Of a DNA stretch of 64,000 nucleotides, positions 24,747 through 33,341 are shown in pieces; the first letter of the stretch is position 1, and each line of letters begins with the position of its first letter. The DNA comes from Cytobacillus oceanisediminis 2691 (GTDB lineage Bacteria > Bacillota > Bacilli > Bacillales > Cytobacillaceae). Below the pieces are notes generated by a model. It worked only from the letters and a program-made list of their open reading frames with translations, made no database searches and was not told where the DNA came from. Made by a program: the position numbers and the translations under genes. The stretch is from the NCBI RefSeq assembly GCF_000294775.2, contig NZ_CP015506.1:3571501-3635500 (forward strand). The letters run 5' to 3'.

Positions 24747-24977
24747 ATGGCTAAATCAGCTGCGAAAAAGTTAAGGGAAAAAGCAGTACGTGAGGGAAAA
24801 AGAAACCCTGAATGCAATCGAAGCCCATTTGCACATGCGGACATGCGCACAAGAAAAACAAAAACCAAAAAAGAACAATTATACAGGAGCAAATATAAGA
24901 ACCGTTATTCTGATGAAAACAGAAGAGACGGTTCTTTTTTTATGTATTATCTTTTCAAAAGCAGCCAGTCCGATTAA
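24747..24977 (+). CDS. 76-aa basic hypothetical protein
   Basis: Starts at ATG 24747, eight bases after AAAGGAG. The sequence MAKSAAKKLREKAVREGKRN, then RTRKTKTKKEQLYRSKYKNR, is very basic and resembles small conserved Bacillus proteins of unknown role. A strong terminator (24898-24942) lies inside the last third of the frame, so most transcripts should end before the stop codon at 24975. The true C-terminus may therefore be altered or tagged. The last residues (MYYLFKSSQSD) look non-native compared with the basic body. Confidence 0.6.
   Translation: MAKSAAKKLREKAVREGKRNPECNRSPFAHADMRTRKTKTKKEQLYRSKYKNRYSDENRRDGSFFMYYLFKSSQSD
24898..24942 (+). terminator. Terminator inside the 76-aa gene
   Basis: AGAACCGT (24898-24905) pairs with ACGGTTCT (24928-24935) and T7 follows. 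The stop codon of the overlapping gene is about 35 bases further on. Confidence 0.8.
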
Positions 24978-24988
24978 AGACCAGCTGC
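24953..24988 (-). terminator. Terminator after the 104-aa minus-strand gene
   Basis: GCAGCTGGTC and GACTGGCTGC pair over ten bases including two G-U pairs, followed by TTTT on the minus strand. Confidence 0.65.
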
Positions 24989-24997
24989 ATTTTTAGA

Positions 24998-25312
24998 TTA
25001 TAATATTCCCATCCCTTCTATATGTCTCCGCGCTTTGTCATCACCCAGATCATAAATCATTTTATATATGCCTTCCATGGATGCATCATATTCATCATTT
25101 TTTGATTCTTTGTGGTATTCCAGGAAAGGGACATGTGCACGGGCAAATGTTTTAAGATCTGCATCATAATTCTCATTAATATAATCATTTAACTGAGCTA
25201 ATTCTTCATCTGTTGCAAAAATTTTAAACTGCCATTCGGCTGCTTCAACTGGTTCTGTGTAAATCTGCGCATTTTCAATATCTATATAATATGTTTTTTT
25301 TGTTTGGTCCAT
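24998..25312 (-). CDS. 104-aa conserved hypothetical protein
   Basis: An acidic, soluble protein, MDQTKKTYYIDIENAQIYTE, then FARAHVPFLEYHKESKNDEY and IYDLGDDKARRHIEGMGIL. It resembles short Bacillus proteins often labelled hydrolase, but I see no catalytic motif. ATG 25312 has AGAGGAG at nine bases; the ATG nine bases further out overlaps that site and is rejected. It is monocistronic with its own terminator. Confidence 0.7.
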   Translation of the reverse strand: MDQTKKTYYIDIENAQIYTEPVEAAEWQFKIFATDEELAQLNDYINENYDADLKTFARAHVPFLEYHKESKNDEYDASMEGIYKMIYDLGDDKARRHIEGMGIL

Positions 25313-25471
25313 GCTTTTCATCTCCTCTATCTTTTATACGATATTTACCACATACTGAGGAAGTTTAACCATTTAATATTCAATGACATTTTAAGACGCT
25401 TGTTGGGCATGATATAGCTGTGCATTATAAGGAAGGTGGCACAAAAAATGAATCTTTTCAGGAGGTATACA

Positions 25472-25984
25472 ATGGGTATTTTAAGCGGAAATCCAAAGGA
25501 CGAGCCTTTGCATTATGGCGAGGTTTATAGCACATGGTCTTACTTGCTGGCAGGAAAGGGAATGACCTCTGCCTACCAAACGATGCTTAGCCACTCTGGG
25601 GATGGGGACTTGAAGAAAATGCTTGAAGAAGCCATCCGCCTCTGCAAGCAGGAAGAGGAACAAATTGAGGCGATGTTAAAGGAAAACGGGATCGGTCTTC
25701 CCCCCGCACCACCTGATAGACCTGATGCTTGTGTAAATGATATCCCTCCAGGTGCCCGATTCATGGATCCTGAAGTAGCTGCAAAATTAGCAGGAGACCT
25801 TGCAGCAGGATTGGTTGGCTGCAGTACAATCATGGGCCAATGTATCCGTGAAGATATCGCAGGCATGTTTGGCCAATTTCATACTCAGAAAGCAGCTTTA
25901 GGTGTTAAGGTTCTTCGAATGAATAAAGAAAAAGGCTGGCTTATTCCTCCGCCGCTACATCTTCACAAATCGGATAATTGCTAA
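25472..25984 (+). CDS. DUF3231 family protein
   Basis: A 170-aa four-helix protein of the DUF3231 family found widely in spore formers: MGILSGNPKDEPLHYGEVYS, then LSHSGDGDLKKMLEEAI, and PPAPPDRPDA. The chain probably packs like ferritin-type bundles; the function is unknown. AGGAGG precedes ATG 25472; a GTG 36 bases upstream also keeps the frame open but has a poorer context. The terminator at 26012-26046 follows. Confidence 0.78.
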   Translation: MGILSGNPKDEPLHYGEVYSTWSYLLAGKGMTSAYQTMLSHSGDGDLKKMLEEAIRLCKQEEEQIEAMLKENGIGLPPAPPDRPDACVNDIPPGARFMDPEVAAKLAGDLAAGLVGCSTIMGQCIREDIAGMFGQFHTQKAALGVKVLRMNKEKGWLIPPPLHLHKSDNC

Positions 25985-26011
25985 GGATTTGCTGGAGAGA
26001 TGTCCATATGT

Positions 26012-26046
26012 AAAAAGAGAGCAGAGTCCATTGTCTGCTCTCTTTC
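26012..26046. terminator. Bidirectional terminator
   Basis: AGAGAGCAGA and TCTGCTCTCT form a 10-bp perfect stem; a T run follows on the minus strand and a shorter one on the plus strand. It lies between the DUF3231 gene and the broken VOC gene. Confidence 0.82.
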
Positions 26047-26053
26047 CTAAAAG

Positions 26054-26460
26054 TTATTGCTTAAAACTTGGGCTCAGTTCACTCCATACATCAAACAAGA
26101 TGCCGTCCGGGTCAGAAAATACAAAATTCCTGCCAGGATGCCCGCGATTTTCGATAGCTCCTGTATTTACTTCCTTCTCAGAAAGTTCCCGATGCAAGTT
26201 TTCGAGCTCTGTTATTCCATTGAGTTCAAAGGTTAAACAAAATCGCAATCTTCCGTCAGAACCCTAAAATTAAGACTTTCCTCTTTGAGGTGTTTCCAAA
26301 AGGAAAAAGCTTTGGCTTGCCATATTGATTATGGCCATTTTTCCCTTTTCATCCCTATAACTTTTTGCTGCTCCAAGCTTCTCTGTGTACCAGTTTAAAG
26401 AATCCATTACATTTCTGACAGGTATGTGACTATTCCCACTCTTAAGAGCTTTTGACTCAT
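26054..26460 (-). pseudogene. Frameshifted VOC (glyoxalase/bleomycin-resistance) gene
   Basis: Three frames must be joined to read a VOC protein. The ATG at 26460, behind GGAGGAGGGG, starts MSQKLLRVG. A second frame continues HIPVRNVMDSLNWYTEKLG to SQSFFLLETP. A third gives RFCLTFELNG through GRNFVFSDPDGILFDVW to the stop at 26054. At least two shifts lie near 26430 and 26245-26285, with in-frame stops in the second zone. The joined product would be a typical ~130-aa metal-binding VOC domain. It is a decaying gene, unless the indels are sequencing errors. Confidence 0.75.
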
Positions 26461-26532
26461 AAATGCCCCTCCTCCAAACAAATTCTCTATTTTTGTAAAT
26501 TCTATCCAAACGCGTATTAATTCCTTTTTAAA

Positions 26533-26566
26533 AATAAAAAAACCTTAGTCCGGAATATGACTAAGG
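26533..26566 (-). terminator. Terminator after the 93-aa gene
   Basis: CCTTAGTC and GACTAAGG stem with an 8-base loop and T7 on the minus strand. Confidence 0.88.
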
Positions 26567-26576
26567 CTCATGTAAC

Positions 26577-26858
26577 TTACTCAGAGTATTTGCTTTCACT
26601 GGAATCAGGGGAGACCATACCGCCGGCACCGCTGGAATTGATATCAGGTTCTGCTCCTTCAGGCTGAGATGGCAGCACTTTGTTTTTCTTTTGATTGGGT
26701 AGACCTGAGTGCTCCTTTAGATATTGATCATTTTCCATAATCGTTACCACTTTAAATCCTGTTCCTTCGAGCTGGTTCTTCAATTGATCAAATACCTTTG
26801 TCTGAGTATTATTCATTTCCTGATCATCATACTGAAGCTCTACATTTATTGTTTTCAT
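26577..26858 (-). CDS. 93-aa hypothetical protein
   Basis: ATG 26858 follows AAAGGAGGT at the right distance. The N-terminal half looks folded (MKTINVELQYDDQEMNNTQT, LKNQLEGTGFKVVTIMEND). The rest is hydrophilic and probably disordered (EGAEPDINSSGAGG, SPDSSESKYSE). There is no membrane segment or cysteine. A terminator follows directly, so it is monocistronic. The family is not recognised. Confidence 0.65.
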   Translation of the reverse strand: MKTINVELQYDDQEMNNTQTKVFDQLKNQLEGTGFKVVTIMENDQYLKEHSGLPNQKKNKVLPSQPEGAEPDINSSGAGGMVSPDSSESKYSE

Positions 26859-27084
26859 GTCAGGACCTCCTTTTTAAGCTATTTTCCCGAATGCCTTTTC
26901 ATTAAACTACACAGAACCTTTAAAAAAGCAGAAGTTTATTTCAGAAATAATAGGTTATTTAAGAAAATAACCAGGACATTGTTCGGTCCAAAAAATACAT
27001 GGCTGATTTTCCCATAAATATCATTATCATTTCAATCCTGAATATAAATAAATTGTATGCCGATCAGACGAAAGGAGCAGAGGC

Positions 27085-27264
27085 ATGTGGTTCTGGATTC
27101 TGGTAATCTTCATCCCTATTATTATCCTCGCTATTTTGGAAGAAACGATTCAATTTGCGGTGAATCGTAAGGTCTTCGGAAAAAGCGGCAAACCGGTTTT
27201 AATTAAACAAAAACTGCATCACTTAAAAAATAAATTCAAGTATAAAAAAAGCCATTCCCAATAA
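27085..27264 (+). CDS. 59-aa single-span membrane protein
   Basis: ATG 27085 follows AAAGGAGC at seven bases. One hydrophobic helix (MWFWILVIFIPIIILAILEE) precedes a basic tail (KQKLHHLKNKFKYKKS), so the tail should face the cytoplasm. The stop codon lies in the loop of the following terminator. The role is unknown. Confidence 0.62.
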   Translation: MWFWILVIFIPIIILAILEETIQFAVNRKVFGKSGKPVLIKQKLHHLKNKFKYKKSHSQ

Positions 27265-27281
27265 GGAAAGGCTTTTTTGTC
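27245..27281. terminator. Terminator shared by the 59-aa gene and the PBP gene
   Basis: AAAGCC-A-TTCC and GGAA-A-GGCTTT form a stem with an opposed A/A mismatch and a CAATAA loop. T runs flank both sides, so it can act in both directions. Confidence 0.75.
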
Positions 27282-27310
27282 CAGCAAGTATTGGCCGCTA
27301 AAACTCATAT

Positions 27311-29434
27311 TTAATTAGATTCTTCTGTTTCAGAATCTTCTTCTGCCGACTGTTCCTGTCCGGACATCCGCTTCTTTTTCAGCTCAAAATAGGCATCTAA
27401 TACTTTTCTGCCAATTTCATAATTGGCTGTATGTCCGCTTCTTCCCTGGTATGCCCATGGAACAATGACAGACATGGCGATTTCTGGATTATTATGGGGT
27501 GCATAGGCAACAAGGCTCAAGTTCATAACATCTATTAATGCATCTCCCTTTTTTTTGAGAGGGCCATCATAAAATGCTTCCGCTGTACCTGTTTTTCCTG
27601 CTGGAGAATATGGCGCATCTGCGAACCTTCGATATGCAGTCCCTTCAGGATGCTGCATCACCTGTCTTAATCCTTCTTTGACAGTGTTTAGTTCTCTATC
27701 ACTTACATCTATCGTATTTAAGACAGTTGGCTGAATATCCTTCCAGATCCGGCCAAGCTCCTCCTGCTCTGTGGCGGGCTCACGGATTTCTTTTACAAGG
27801 CGCGGCTGGATACGATAGCCGCCATTTGCAATCGTTGATATATATTGCGCCATTTGCATCGGAGTGTAGGTATCATACTGTCCGATTGCAAGGTCTAATA
27901 GAAATCCCGGCAAGCGAAGCGGTCCTTCATAGCCTATCGCCTCATTCGGCAAATCGATGCCAGTTCTGACTCCGAGGCCAAATTGGCCGAATGACTCTCT
28001 CATGTCTTCAAATGCATTAGGGTTTTTAAATCCCAGAGGCTGATCATATGCATACCGCGCATCCGCAATTTCAATTGCTGTTTTGAACATATATACGTTT
28101 GAGGATATACGCAAAGCCCTTGTTTCGTTCATGATTGCCTGAAAGTTAAACCACGATTTTTTCACCTGTGGTGTACCTGCAATTTTCATTGGTGCATCTA
28201 AAAATGCAGTCCCGGGTGAAATTGCACCGGTTTTATATCCTGTTAAAACGGTTGCCCCTTTTACAGAGGATCCCACATTATAAGAAGAGGCAATCGTACC
28301 CAGCGCATAATCCTGCAGAACCGTTTTGCCATCATCATCTTTGTCTATCATTTTCCCTGCCATCGTCAGAACTTCGCCAGTATGCGGATTCATTAGGACG
28401 ACAAACGCACGATCCATTAAATATGTTCCCCGAGTCCTTTTTGCAGCCCAAATTTCCTCTTCCAATATTTTTTCCACAGCCTTCTGCAGATCCATATCAA
28501 TCGTCAGAACAAGATCCTTGCCTCTTTGGCCCTGAGAAACCAGTTCACTTCCGAGAATTTCTCCTTTTTTAGTAATAAGCTTTTCCTTTGATTTTTGGCC
28601 ATGCAGAACATCCTCATATTGCATTTCGAGATAGCTCTTACCTACGCGTTCATTTCTGCTGTAGTCCCTGGCCAGAAAATAATCCAGCCTTTCCTGCGGC
28701 AGCCCTTCGTTTGTATCTGTAACCTTCCCCAGGACTGTCTGGAGCGTACTGTCAAAAGCATAAGTTCGATCCCAGTCAGTAGTTGTATTGACCCCTGGAA
28801 GATATTGAAGGTTCTCGCTTACCGCAGCATATTCTTTACTTGATACATCCTCATTTTTGACTATTTGCGGCGTCATGGCATAACCGCTCGTAAATTCCCG
28901 GAAGATTGCCCGCACTTCCAGATCCTGCTTGCTCAGCTGTTTCAGATCTTCGTCTGTAATTCTCTTAAGCTGCATCTCATAAATTTGCTTATCATCCAAT
29001 TTGTTCTCTTTAAACAGCTTCCATTCCTTATCAGTTATTTTATCCCGGACAGCATCAGGATTTTTTAGAATCCAATGATCCTTCTTATCTCGTTCCGTCA
29101 CTTTATCCGTCTTTTTATCAATCAGAATGGCCAGCCGCTCTGCCACCTGAAGCATTTCTTTCTGTTTGGCATTCCGATTTGTATACGTAATCGCACTCTT
29201 TGGAATATTATCCACAATAACCTGATGGTTCCTGTCAAGCATCCTTCCCCTTGGAACCGGATTAGCTACGATGACATCTTCCGTCCTGTCCACTTCTTTT
29301 TTGTATGTCTCACCATTTACAATCTGGACAACGCCAAGTCTTAAGATTAGTACTGAAAACAAAACAAAAACAGCAAAAAACAATAAATTGACCCTAAAAG
29401 GCACATGGCTTTTCTTTTTCTTCTTTTTCCCCAT
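27311..29434 (-). CDS. Class B penicillin-binding protein (PBP2A/PbpH type)
   Basis: A monofunctional D,D-transpeptidase for elongation-type wall synthesis, anchored by one helix (VNLLFFAVFVLFSVLILRLG) after a Lys-rich cytoplasmic start. The dimerisation module has PVPRGRMLDRN. The catalytic domain shows SSVKG (SxxK), SSN (SxN, in RISSNVYMF) and KTGTAEA (KTG), all intact. The acidic C-terminal tail is short. The length of 707 aa fits B. subtilis PbpA and PbpH; the two cannot be told apart here. ATG 29434 with GGGGGGAG is chosen over an upstream in-frame ATG that lacks a site. Confidence 0.9.
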   Translation of the reverse strand: MGKKKKKKSHVPFRVNLLFFAVFVLFSVLILRLGVVQIVNGETYKKEVDRTEDVIVANPVPRGRMLDRNHQVIVDNIPKSAITYTNRNAKQKEMLQVAERLAILIDKKTDKVTERDKKDHWILKNPDAVRDKITDKEWKLFKENKLDDKQIYEMQLKRITDEDLKQLSKQDLEVRAIFREFTSGYAMTPQIVKNEDVSSKEYAAVSENLQYLPGVNTTTDWDRTYAFDSTLQTVLGKVTDTNEGLPQERLDYFLARDYSRNERVGKSYLEMQYEDVLHGQKSKEKLITKKGEILGSELVSQGQRGKDLVLTIDMDLQKAVEKILEEEIWAAKRTRGTYLMDRAFVVLMNPHTGEVLTMAGKMIDKDDDGKTVLQDYALGTIASSYNVGSSVKGATVLTGYKTGAISPGTAFLDAPMKIAGTPQVKKSWFNFQAIMNETRALRISSNVYMFKTAIEIADARYAYDQPLGFKNPNAFEDMRESFGQFGLGVRTGIDLPNEAIGYEGPLRLPGFLLDLAIGQYDTYTPMQMAQYISTIANGGYRIQPRLVKEIREPATEQEELGRIWKDIQPTVLNTIDVSDRELNTVKEGLRQVMQHPEGTAYRRFADAPYSPAGKTGTAEAFYDGPLKKKGDALIDVMNLSLVAYAPHNNPEIAMSVIVPWAYQGRSGHTANYEIGRKVLDAYFELKKKRMSGQEQSAEEDSETEESN

Positions 29435-29622
29435 GTACGAATCTCCCCCCTTATGAACATTATGTCTGTATAATAGAGATTCTTCCAAATCTTCCCCTGT
29501 TAAATAATTCCACGGTTTTTGTAAAATCCCTGCCAGTCCAAAACATATTTTGAAATATAAAGGTATTTAAAGAGGTTAAGTGGAAATGTTAATCTGATAA
29601 TTTTTTTTAGGAGGTCTTTAAT

Positions 29623-30084
29623 ATGGAAAGAGCACAAAAATTTCTGAACTATTTTTTATCTCACAGAAAGGTGACTAATGAGTTAATCAAGAAGATTGAT
29701 GAAAATAACTATGACTACAAACCAACTGAAACAAGCATGGCGGCCGGCAAGCTTGTAACACATATGCTTACTTCTTTTTATATGTTTTCCAAAACAGTAA
29801 AAGAAGGCAGCCCTGCAGTGTTTGGCGAGAAATTCGAAGAAATTGCCCCAAACCTTTCTGAAGCCGCTGAAAACTACACAGAAAAAACCATTGAGATCAT
29901 TTCATCATTAACAAATGATGAGTTAGAAAGAACGATTGATATGTCACGGATATTTGGAATGGAATTTACCGGCATCCAGCTGCTGCAGCTTGCAATGGAT
30001 CATGAAATTCATCATAAAGGAAATTTGTTTGTCTACGTTCGTGAAATGGGCCATACGGAGCTTCCGATGTTTGTGAGCAGATGA
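29623..30084 (+). CDS. DinB/YfiT-like metalloprotein
   Basis: A 153-aa four-helix bundle of the DinB superfamily. The three metal-binding histidines are visible: the first in KLVTHMLTSF near residue 47, and two in AMDHEIHHKGNL near residues 127-131. Members often act as thiol-dependent S-transferases, for instance with bacillithiol, but the substrate is unknown. TAGGAGGT precedes the ATG. A dispersed repeat follows immediately after its stop. Confidence 0.82.
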   Translation: MERAQKFLNYFLSHRKVTNELIKKIDENNYDYKPTETSMAAGKLVTHMLTSFYMFSKTVKEGSPAVFGEKFEEIAPNLSEAAENYTEKTIEIISSLTNDELERTIDMSRIFGMEFTGIQLLQLAMDHEIHHKGNLFVYVREMGHTELPMFVSR

Positions 30085-30086
30085 TA

Positions 30087-30232
30087 AGAAAAGCGGAAGC
30101 GCCTTCGAAACAAGCCAAAGCGCTTGTTCCTGCGAAGAACATCCAAGGAAGCTTTCCCTTGGGGCTCACCCCCGGCTCCTCGAGAAGGTAGGCGCTTTAG
30201 CTAGACAGTTCTCAAAGTTAAAAGTTATAATT
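30087..30232 (+). repeat. Dispersed intergenic repeat, copy C
   Basis: Starts AGAAAAGCGGAAGCGCCTTC and ends GCTAGACAGTTCTCAAAGTT, with about 100 variable bases between that contain CAAGC/GCTTG and AGCTTTCCCTTGGGG-type foldable blocks. It lies between convergent genes, before the SRAP terminator. Confidence 0.7.
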
Positions 30233-30246
30233 TCTTATCATTTTGA

Positions 30247-30276
30247 AAAAACGGACGCGTCGCCGCGTCCGTTTTA
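30247..30276. terminator. Strong terminator after the SRAP gene
   Basis: ACGGACGCG-TCGC-CGCGTCCGT perfect 9-bp GC-rich stem flanked by A and T runs on both sides. Confidence 0.9.
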
Positions 30277-30945
30277 AAAACTATTAAGGGGAGAAATTAA
30301 TTCTGCCAGCTCATTTTTTGGTGAATTCACTTTATTTGATACCGGATACTTATCCATTTTTTCAGCCGGATAAGGTTCAAGCAATGACTTCAGGTATTCA
30401 GTGTCATTAAAACGAGGATTAAGCCAGTCCTCAAAATCGCTTTCCTTTAATATCACCGGCATTCGGTCATGAACATCTTCGGTTACTTCATTTGGCCCCG
30501 TTGTAATAATTGTACAGCTCGTTAGAGGATTTTCTCCTTTATGCCATGAATCCCAAATGCCTGCAAAGGCAAACGGCTTATCATCTTTCATAATGAACCG
30601 GTACGGCTGTTTACCTTCTTCGGTTTTCTTCCATTCATAAAAGCCATCTGCAAGGATTAAGCACCTTTTGCTTTTAAAAGGAGCTTTAAAGCTGGGTTTC
30701 GAGTCGATGCCTTCCGCTCTTGCGTTTATCATTTTGTAAGCAATTTTTTCGTCTTTAGCCCAGTAGGGGACCAGTCCCCATTTCATCTGTCTGCCGATCC
30801 GCTGTTTACCATCTCCAATGATGGTTAAGATATTCTGGCTTGGCGCGATATTATATCTGGGTAAAACCTCTCCCTCTGCATATTCAAATTCAAACAGCAG
30901 CTGAAGTTTTTCGATGGTTTCTGTTAGTGTAAACCGGCCGCACAA
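30274..30945 (-). CDS. SRAP (HMCES/YedK) abasic-site DNA-protein crosslink protein
   Basis: SRAP proteins form a stable thiazolidine link with abasic sites in single-stranded DNA through their N-terminal cysteine. The frame extends three codons further, but the TTG at 30945, six bases after AGAGGTG, gives MCGRFTL, which places Cys at position 2 as the mechanism needs. Other signatures are RYNIAPSQN, MKWGLVPYWAKD, INARAEG, CLILADGFYEWKK and HDRMPVIL, covering the conserved Asn, Glu and His. The 223-aa length is normal. It is a single gene. Confidence 0.9.
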   Translation of the reverse strand: MCGRFTLTETIEKLQLLFEFEYAEGEVLPRYNIAPSQNILTIIGDGKQRIGRQMKWGLVPYWAKDEKIAYKMINARAEGIDSKPSFKAPFKSKRCLILADGFYEWKKTEEGKQPYRFIMKDDKPFAFAGIWDSWHKGENPLTSCTIITTGPNEVTEDVHDRMPVILKESDFEDWLNPRFNDTEYLKSLLEPYPAEKMDKYPVSNKVNSPKNELAELISPLNSF

Positions 30946-31046
30946 TATAATCACCTCTTTTAAGTCAATAGCAATATAATGTTCATCTATTCCCGGATAT
31001 AGCGCATATTAAAACTGTCAGCTATTTTTACAGGGAGGAATGAAAT

Positions 31047-31205
31047 ATGACAAAACAAGGCAGACAAAATGCAAATCAAACGAGAGCCCAAATTGAAAAA
31101 CAGGATAAACGAAACGATGTTGAACTGGGAAGCGAGTTTCAGGCAGGAAATGATAAATCTCAAAGCCAGAAAAAAAGCGGAAAGCAAATTAATAAGAAGT
31201 CATAA
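31047..31205 (+). CDS. 52-aa hydrophilic protein, possibly spore-associated
   Basis: ATG 31047 follows GGGAGG. The peptide is almost entirely polar (MTKQGRQNANQTRAQIEKQD, then ELGSEFQAGN, then a Lys-rich end). The composition and a GSEFQ word resemble minor small acid-soluble spore proteins, but I cannot assign a family. A terminator follows directly. No clear sporulation promoter was found. Confidence 0.55.
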   Translation: MTKQGRQNANQTRAQIEKQDKRNDVELGSEFQAGNDKSQSQKKSGKQINKKS

Positions 31206-31209
31206 TGAC

Positions 31210-31234
31210 AAATCCCCCATTTTAGGGGGATTTT
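31210..31234. terminator. Shared terminator, 52-aa gene and cdaS
   Basis: AAATCCCCC and GGGGGATTT form a 9-bp stem with a 6-base loop between convergent genes. Confidence 0.85.
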
Positions 31235-31833
31235 CATGTCCTGATTGTATACAGCTGTCCTTCCACTGCAAAAGAAATACGGCCAGTTTCCTCTGAAACT
31301 ACAATAGCAACAGCATCTGATTTTTCCGTAAGTCCCATTGCCGCTCTATGCCTTGTCCCAAATTTTTTCCCCTCAATGGTTTTATTGGCAAGAGGCAGGA
31401 TGTTGCCTGCAGAAATAATGGTATCTTCTTTTATTAGAATACCCCCGTCATGCAATGGGTTTCCAGGATAAAAAATGGTTTCGAGCAAAGTGCTGCTTAC
31501 TTTTGCTCCAATAGGAGTCCCATTATGAAGGTAATCGCCTATAGGCAGCCTTCTCTCCACAACAATAAGCCCGCCATGCCTTTTTTCCGATAAATGCTGG
31601 GCGGCCAATGATAAGCTCGAAAATTCCTTGGTATACGGCGATAAATATGACTGAAGATAATATGTCGAAGCAATTGTGTGAGCCTCCGTTACCGCCCTCT
31701 GCAAGTTCTCGAAATCAGATAAAATACAGCAGCTGAAGTCCTCTAGCGTTTTGGAAATAGAATGAATCTGACTGTCGATATTGTCAATATACCGGTTTAA
31801 ATCTTTTCGGTATTGATCTTCGCCATAAATCAC
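31234..31833 (-). CDS. cdaS: Sporulation-type diadenylate cyclase CdaS
   Basis: It makes c-di-AMP from two ATP. Residues 1-65 are the two-helix YojJ region that controls CdaS assembly; the DAC domain follows. The RHR motif is intact in GTRHRAAMG. The usual DGA motif reads DGG here (NPLHDGGILI). The protein lacks membrane helices and DNA-binding domains, which separates it from CdaA and DisA. In B. subtilis, CdaS acts in the forespore. The start is GTG 31833 behind GGAGG. The length of 199 aa is typical. Confidence 0.87.
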   Translation of the reverse strand: MIYGEDQYRKDLNRYIDNIDSQIHSISKTLEDFSCCILSDFENLQRAVTEAHTIASTYYLQSYLSPYTKEFSSLSLAAQHLSEKRHGGLIVVERRLPIGDYLHNGTPIGAKVSSTLLETIFYPGNPLHDGGILIKEDTIISAGNILPLANKTIEGKKFGTRHRAAMGLTEKSDAVAIVVSEETGRISFAVEGQLYTIRT

Positions 31834-31962
31834 CGGACTTCCTCCAATCTTAATTCATATTAGTACCTTTTCCAGTTAAAAATTATTTATCCATTTTACG
31901 GAATAGGTTTAGGACCGCTTTAAAGGGACTAAATATAAGTATTAAGCAACGAGGTGAGGGAC

Positions 31963-32559
31963 ATGTTCGATATATTAGCAAAACAATTTCAGAAACCCGC
32001 AGGATTACTTGGGAAGCTTGCTGGAAAAATCATGTATTTTGAGAACCGCAAGATTAACAAATGGACAATACAGCAATTAAAGATTAATCGCAGGGACTCT
32101 ATTTTAGAAGTAGGCTTTGGCCCTGGCTACAGCATCAGGCATATAATGGATCACTTCCGTCATGCAGAAACGGATGGAGTTGATGTATCCGAAGATATGA
32201 AGGCTTCAGCAGCCAAACGGAATGATGAGTATATTCGTCAGGGAAAGGTCAGATTGTTCGTAAAAGATATACACGATTACTTCCCTGATAAAACGTATAA
32301 TAAGATATTTTCAGTAAACAATTATCCTTTATGGACAAAACCAAGAGAGTCTCTTCAGCATCTCTATGGGATGCTTGAGGAAGACGGAATAATTGCCATC
32401 ACCGTCCAGCCAAGAGAAGAAGGAGCAGATGACACCATTGCCAAAAATCTCGGACAGGTGATCAAAACTGATATGGAAGCGGCAGGTTTCCATTCTATTT
32501 CCATTTCTTATAAAGAAGCCCGCCCCGTATTAACCGTTTGTGTAACTGCAATTAAATAA
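31963..32559 (+). CDS. Class I SAM-dependent methyltransferase
   Basis: A 198-aa Rossmann-fold methyltransferase. The SAM-binding motif I is ILEVGFGPGYSIRH, and an acidic residue follows in DGVDVSEDM. FSVNNYPLWTKP corresponds to motif IV. The N-terminal FQKPAGLLGKLAGKIM is common in small-molecule methyltransferases of Bacillus. The substrate is unknown. ATG 31963 follows GAGGTGAGG; a GTG three codons earlier overlaps that site. Confidence 0.82.
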   Translation: MFDILAKQFQKPAGLLGKLAGKIMYFENRKINKWTIQQLKINRRDSILEVGFGPGYSIRHIMDHFRHAETDGVDVSEDMKASAAKRNDEYIRQGKVRLFVKDIHDYFPDKTYNKIFSVNNYPLWTKPRESLQHLYGMLEEDGIIAITVQPREEGADDTIAKNLGQVIKTDMEAAGFHSISISYKEARPVLTVCVTAIK

Positions 32560-32564
32560 TAATA

Positions 32565-32599
32565 AAAAAGAGCGGGAGATTGCAGCTCCCGCTCTTTTT
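32565..32599. terminator. Bidirectional terminator
   Basis: AAAGAGCGGGAG and CTCCCGCTCTTT form a 12-bp stem with a 7-base loop and flanking A/T runs, between the methyltransferase and TPM genes. Confidence 0.92.
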
Positions 32600-32606
32600 C
32601 AATTTA

Positions 32607-33341
32607 TCACCAGCCTCGGCTGGCTCCTCCTCCGCCGGAAGAACCGCCTCCCCCTCCCCGGGGACCTCCACCGCCACTTCCACCTCTTGAGAGAATGGAA
32701 AGGATGGCGTAAGAAAAGGCCCCTCCAAAAAATTTAATGTCCAGAAATAATAATCCAACAACAATTAAAATTATCAGCCAGGACGGTATGCCAATGCCTC
32801 TATCCTGTGTTCCGGCATCAGCATAATCGCCGCCTAAATTCACTTCTTCCCCGGCAGCTTCCTGTACAAGCACCTTATAGGTTTCAATTACAGCTCTGTT
32901 AGGCTGGCCATCCTGGAGATATGGAAGGGTGACGTCATCCAGAATCCTGCCTGCTTTTCCATCGGGAATTTGGCCTTCAAGCCCATAACCAACCTCAATC
33001 CGCACCTTCCGATCCTCCATGGCCACAACCAAGAGGACACCATTATTCTCTGCGGCACTGCCTATGCCATAAGACCGGAAAGCTTCATTAGCATATTCTT
33101 CAATCGGTCTGTCTCCAGTAGTTCCAACAGTTAACACTGCAACCTGTGCAGATGTCTTATCTTCCAATTGCCTCCCCAGGTTATTCAATTCAGTTTTTTC
33201 CTGGTCATTCAGAACCTCCGCAAAATCCTGGACATAAATATCTCCAGCAGGCTGCGGTATGGATTCATCTGCATGGACTGGGATTGCCCCCATTATTAAA
33301 TTTGCGAAAAGAAGGGCCAAAGAGACCCAGCGGATGATCAT
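32607..33341 (-). CDS. TPM-domain membrane protein (YgcG type)
   Basis: A signal peptide ([17 protein letters not shown]) leads into an exported TPM_phosphatase domain ([35 protein letters not shown]). A transmembrane helix follows ([15 protein letters not shown]), then a Gly/Ser-rich tail ending RGW. Proteins of this type are coupled with LemA in many bacteria and are thought to help membrane or cell-envelope quality control. The gene overlaps lemA by four bases (ATGA), so translation is coupled. Confidence 0.85.
   Translation of the reverse strand: MIIRWVSLALLFANLIMGAIPVHADESIPQPAGDIYVQDFAEVLNDQEKTELNNLGRQLEDKTSAQVAVLTVGTTGDRPIEEYANEAFRSYGIGSAAENNGVLLVVAMEDRKVRIEVGYGLEGQIPDGKAGRILDDVTLPYLQDGQPNRAVIETYKVLVQEAAGEEVNLGGDYADAGTQDRGIGIPSWLIILIVVGLLFLDIKFFGGAFSYAILSILSRGGSGGGGPRGGGGGSSGGGGASRGW

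Noticed and set aside
30946..30954. Three-codon N-terminal extension of the SRAP protein
   Set aside because: SRAP chemistry needs Cys at position 2, which the TTG at 30945 provides.
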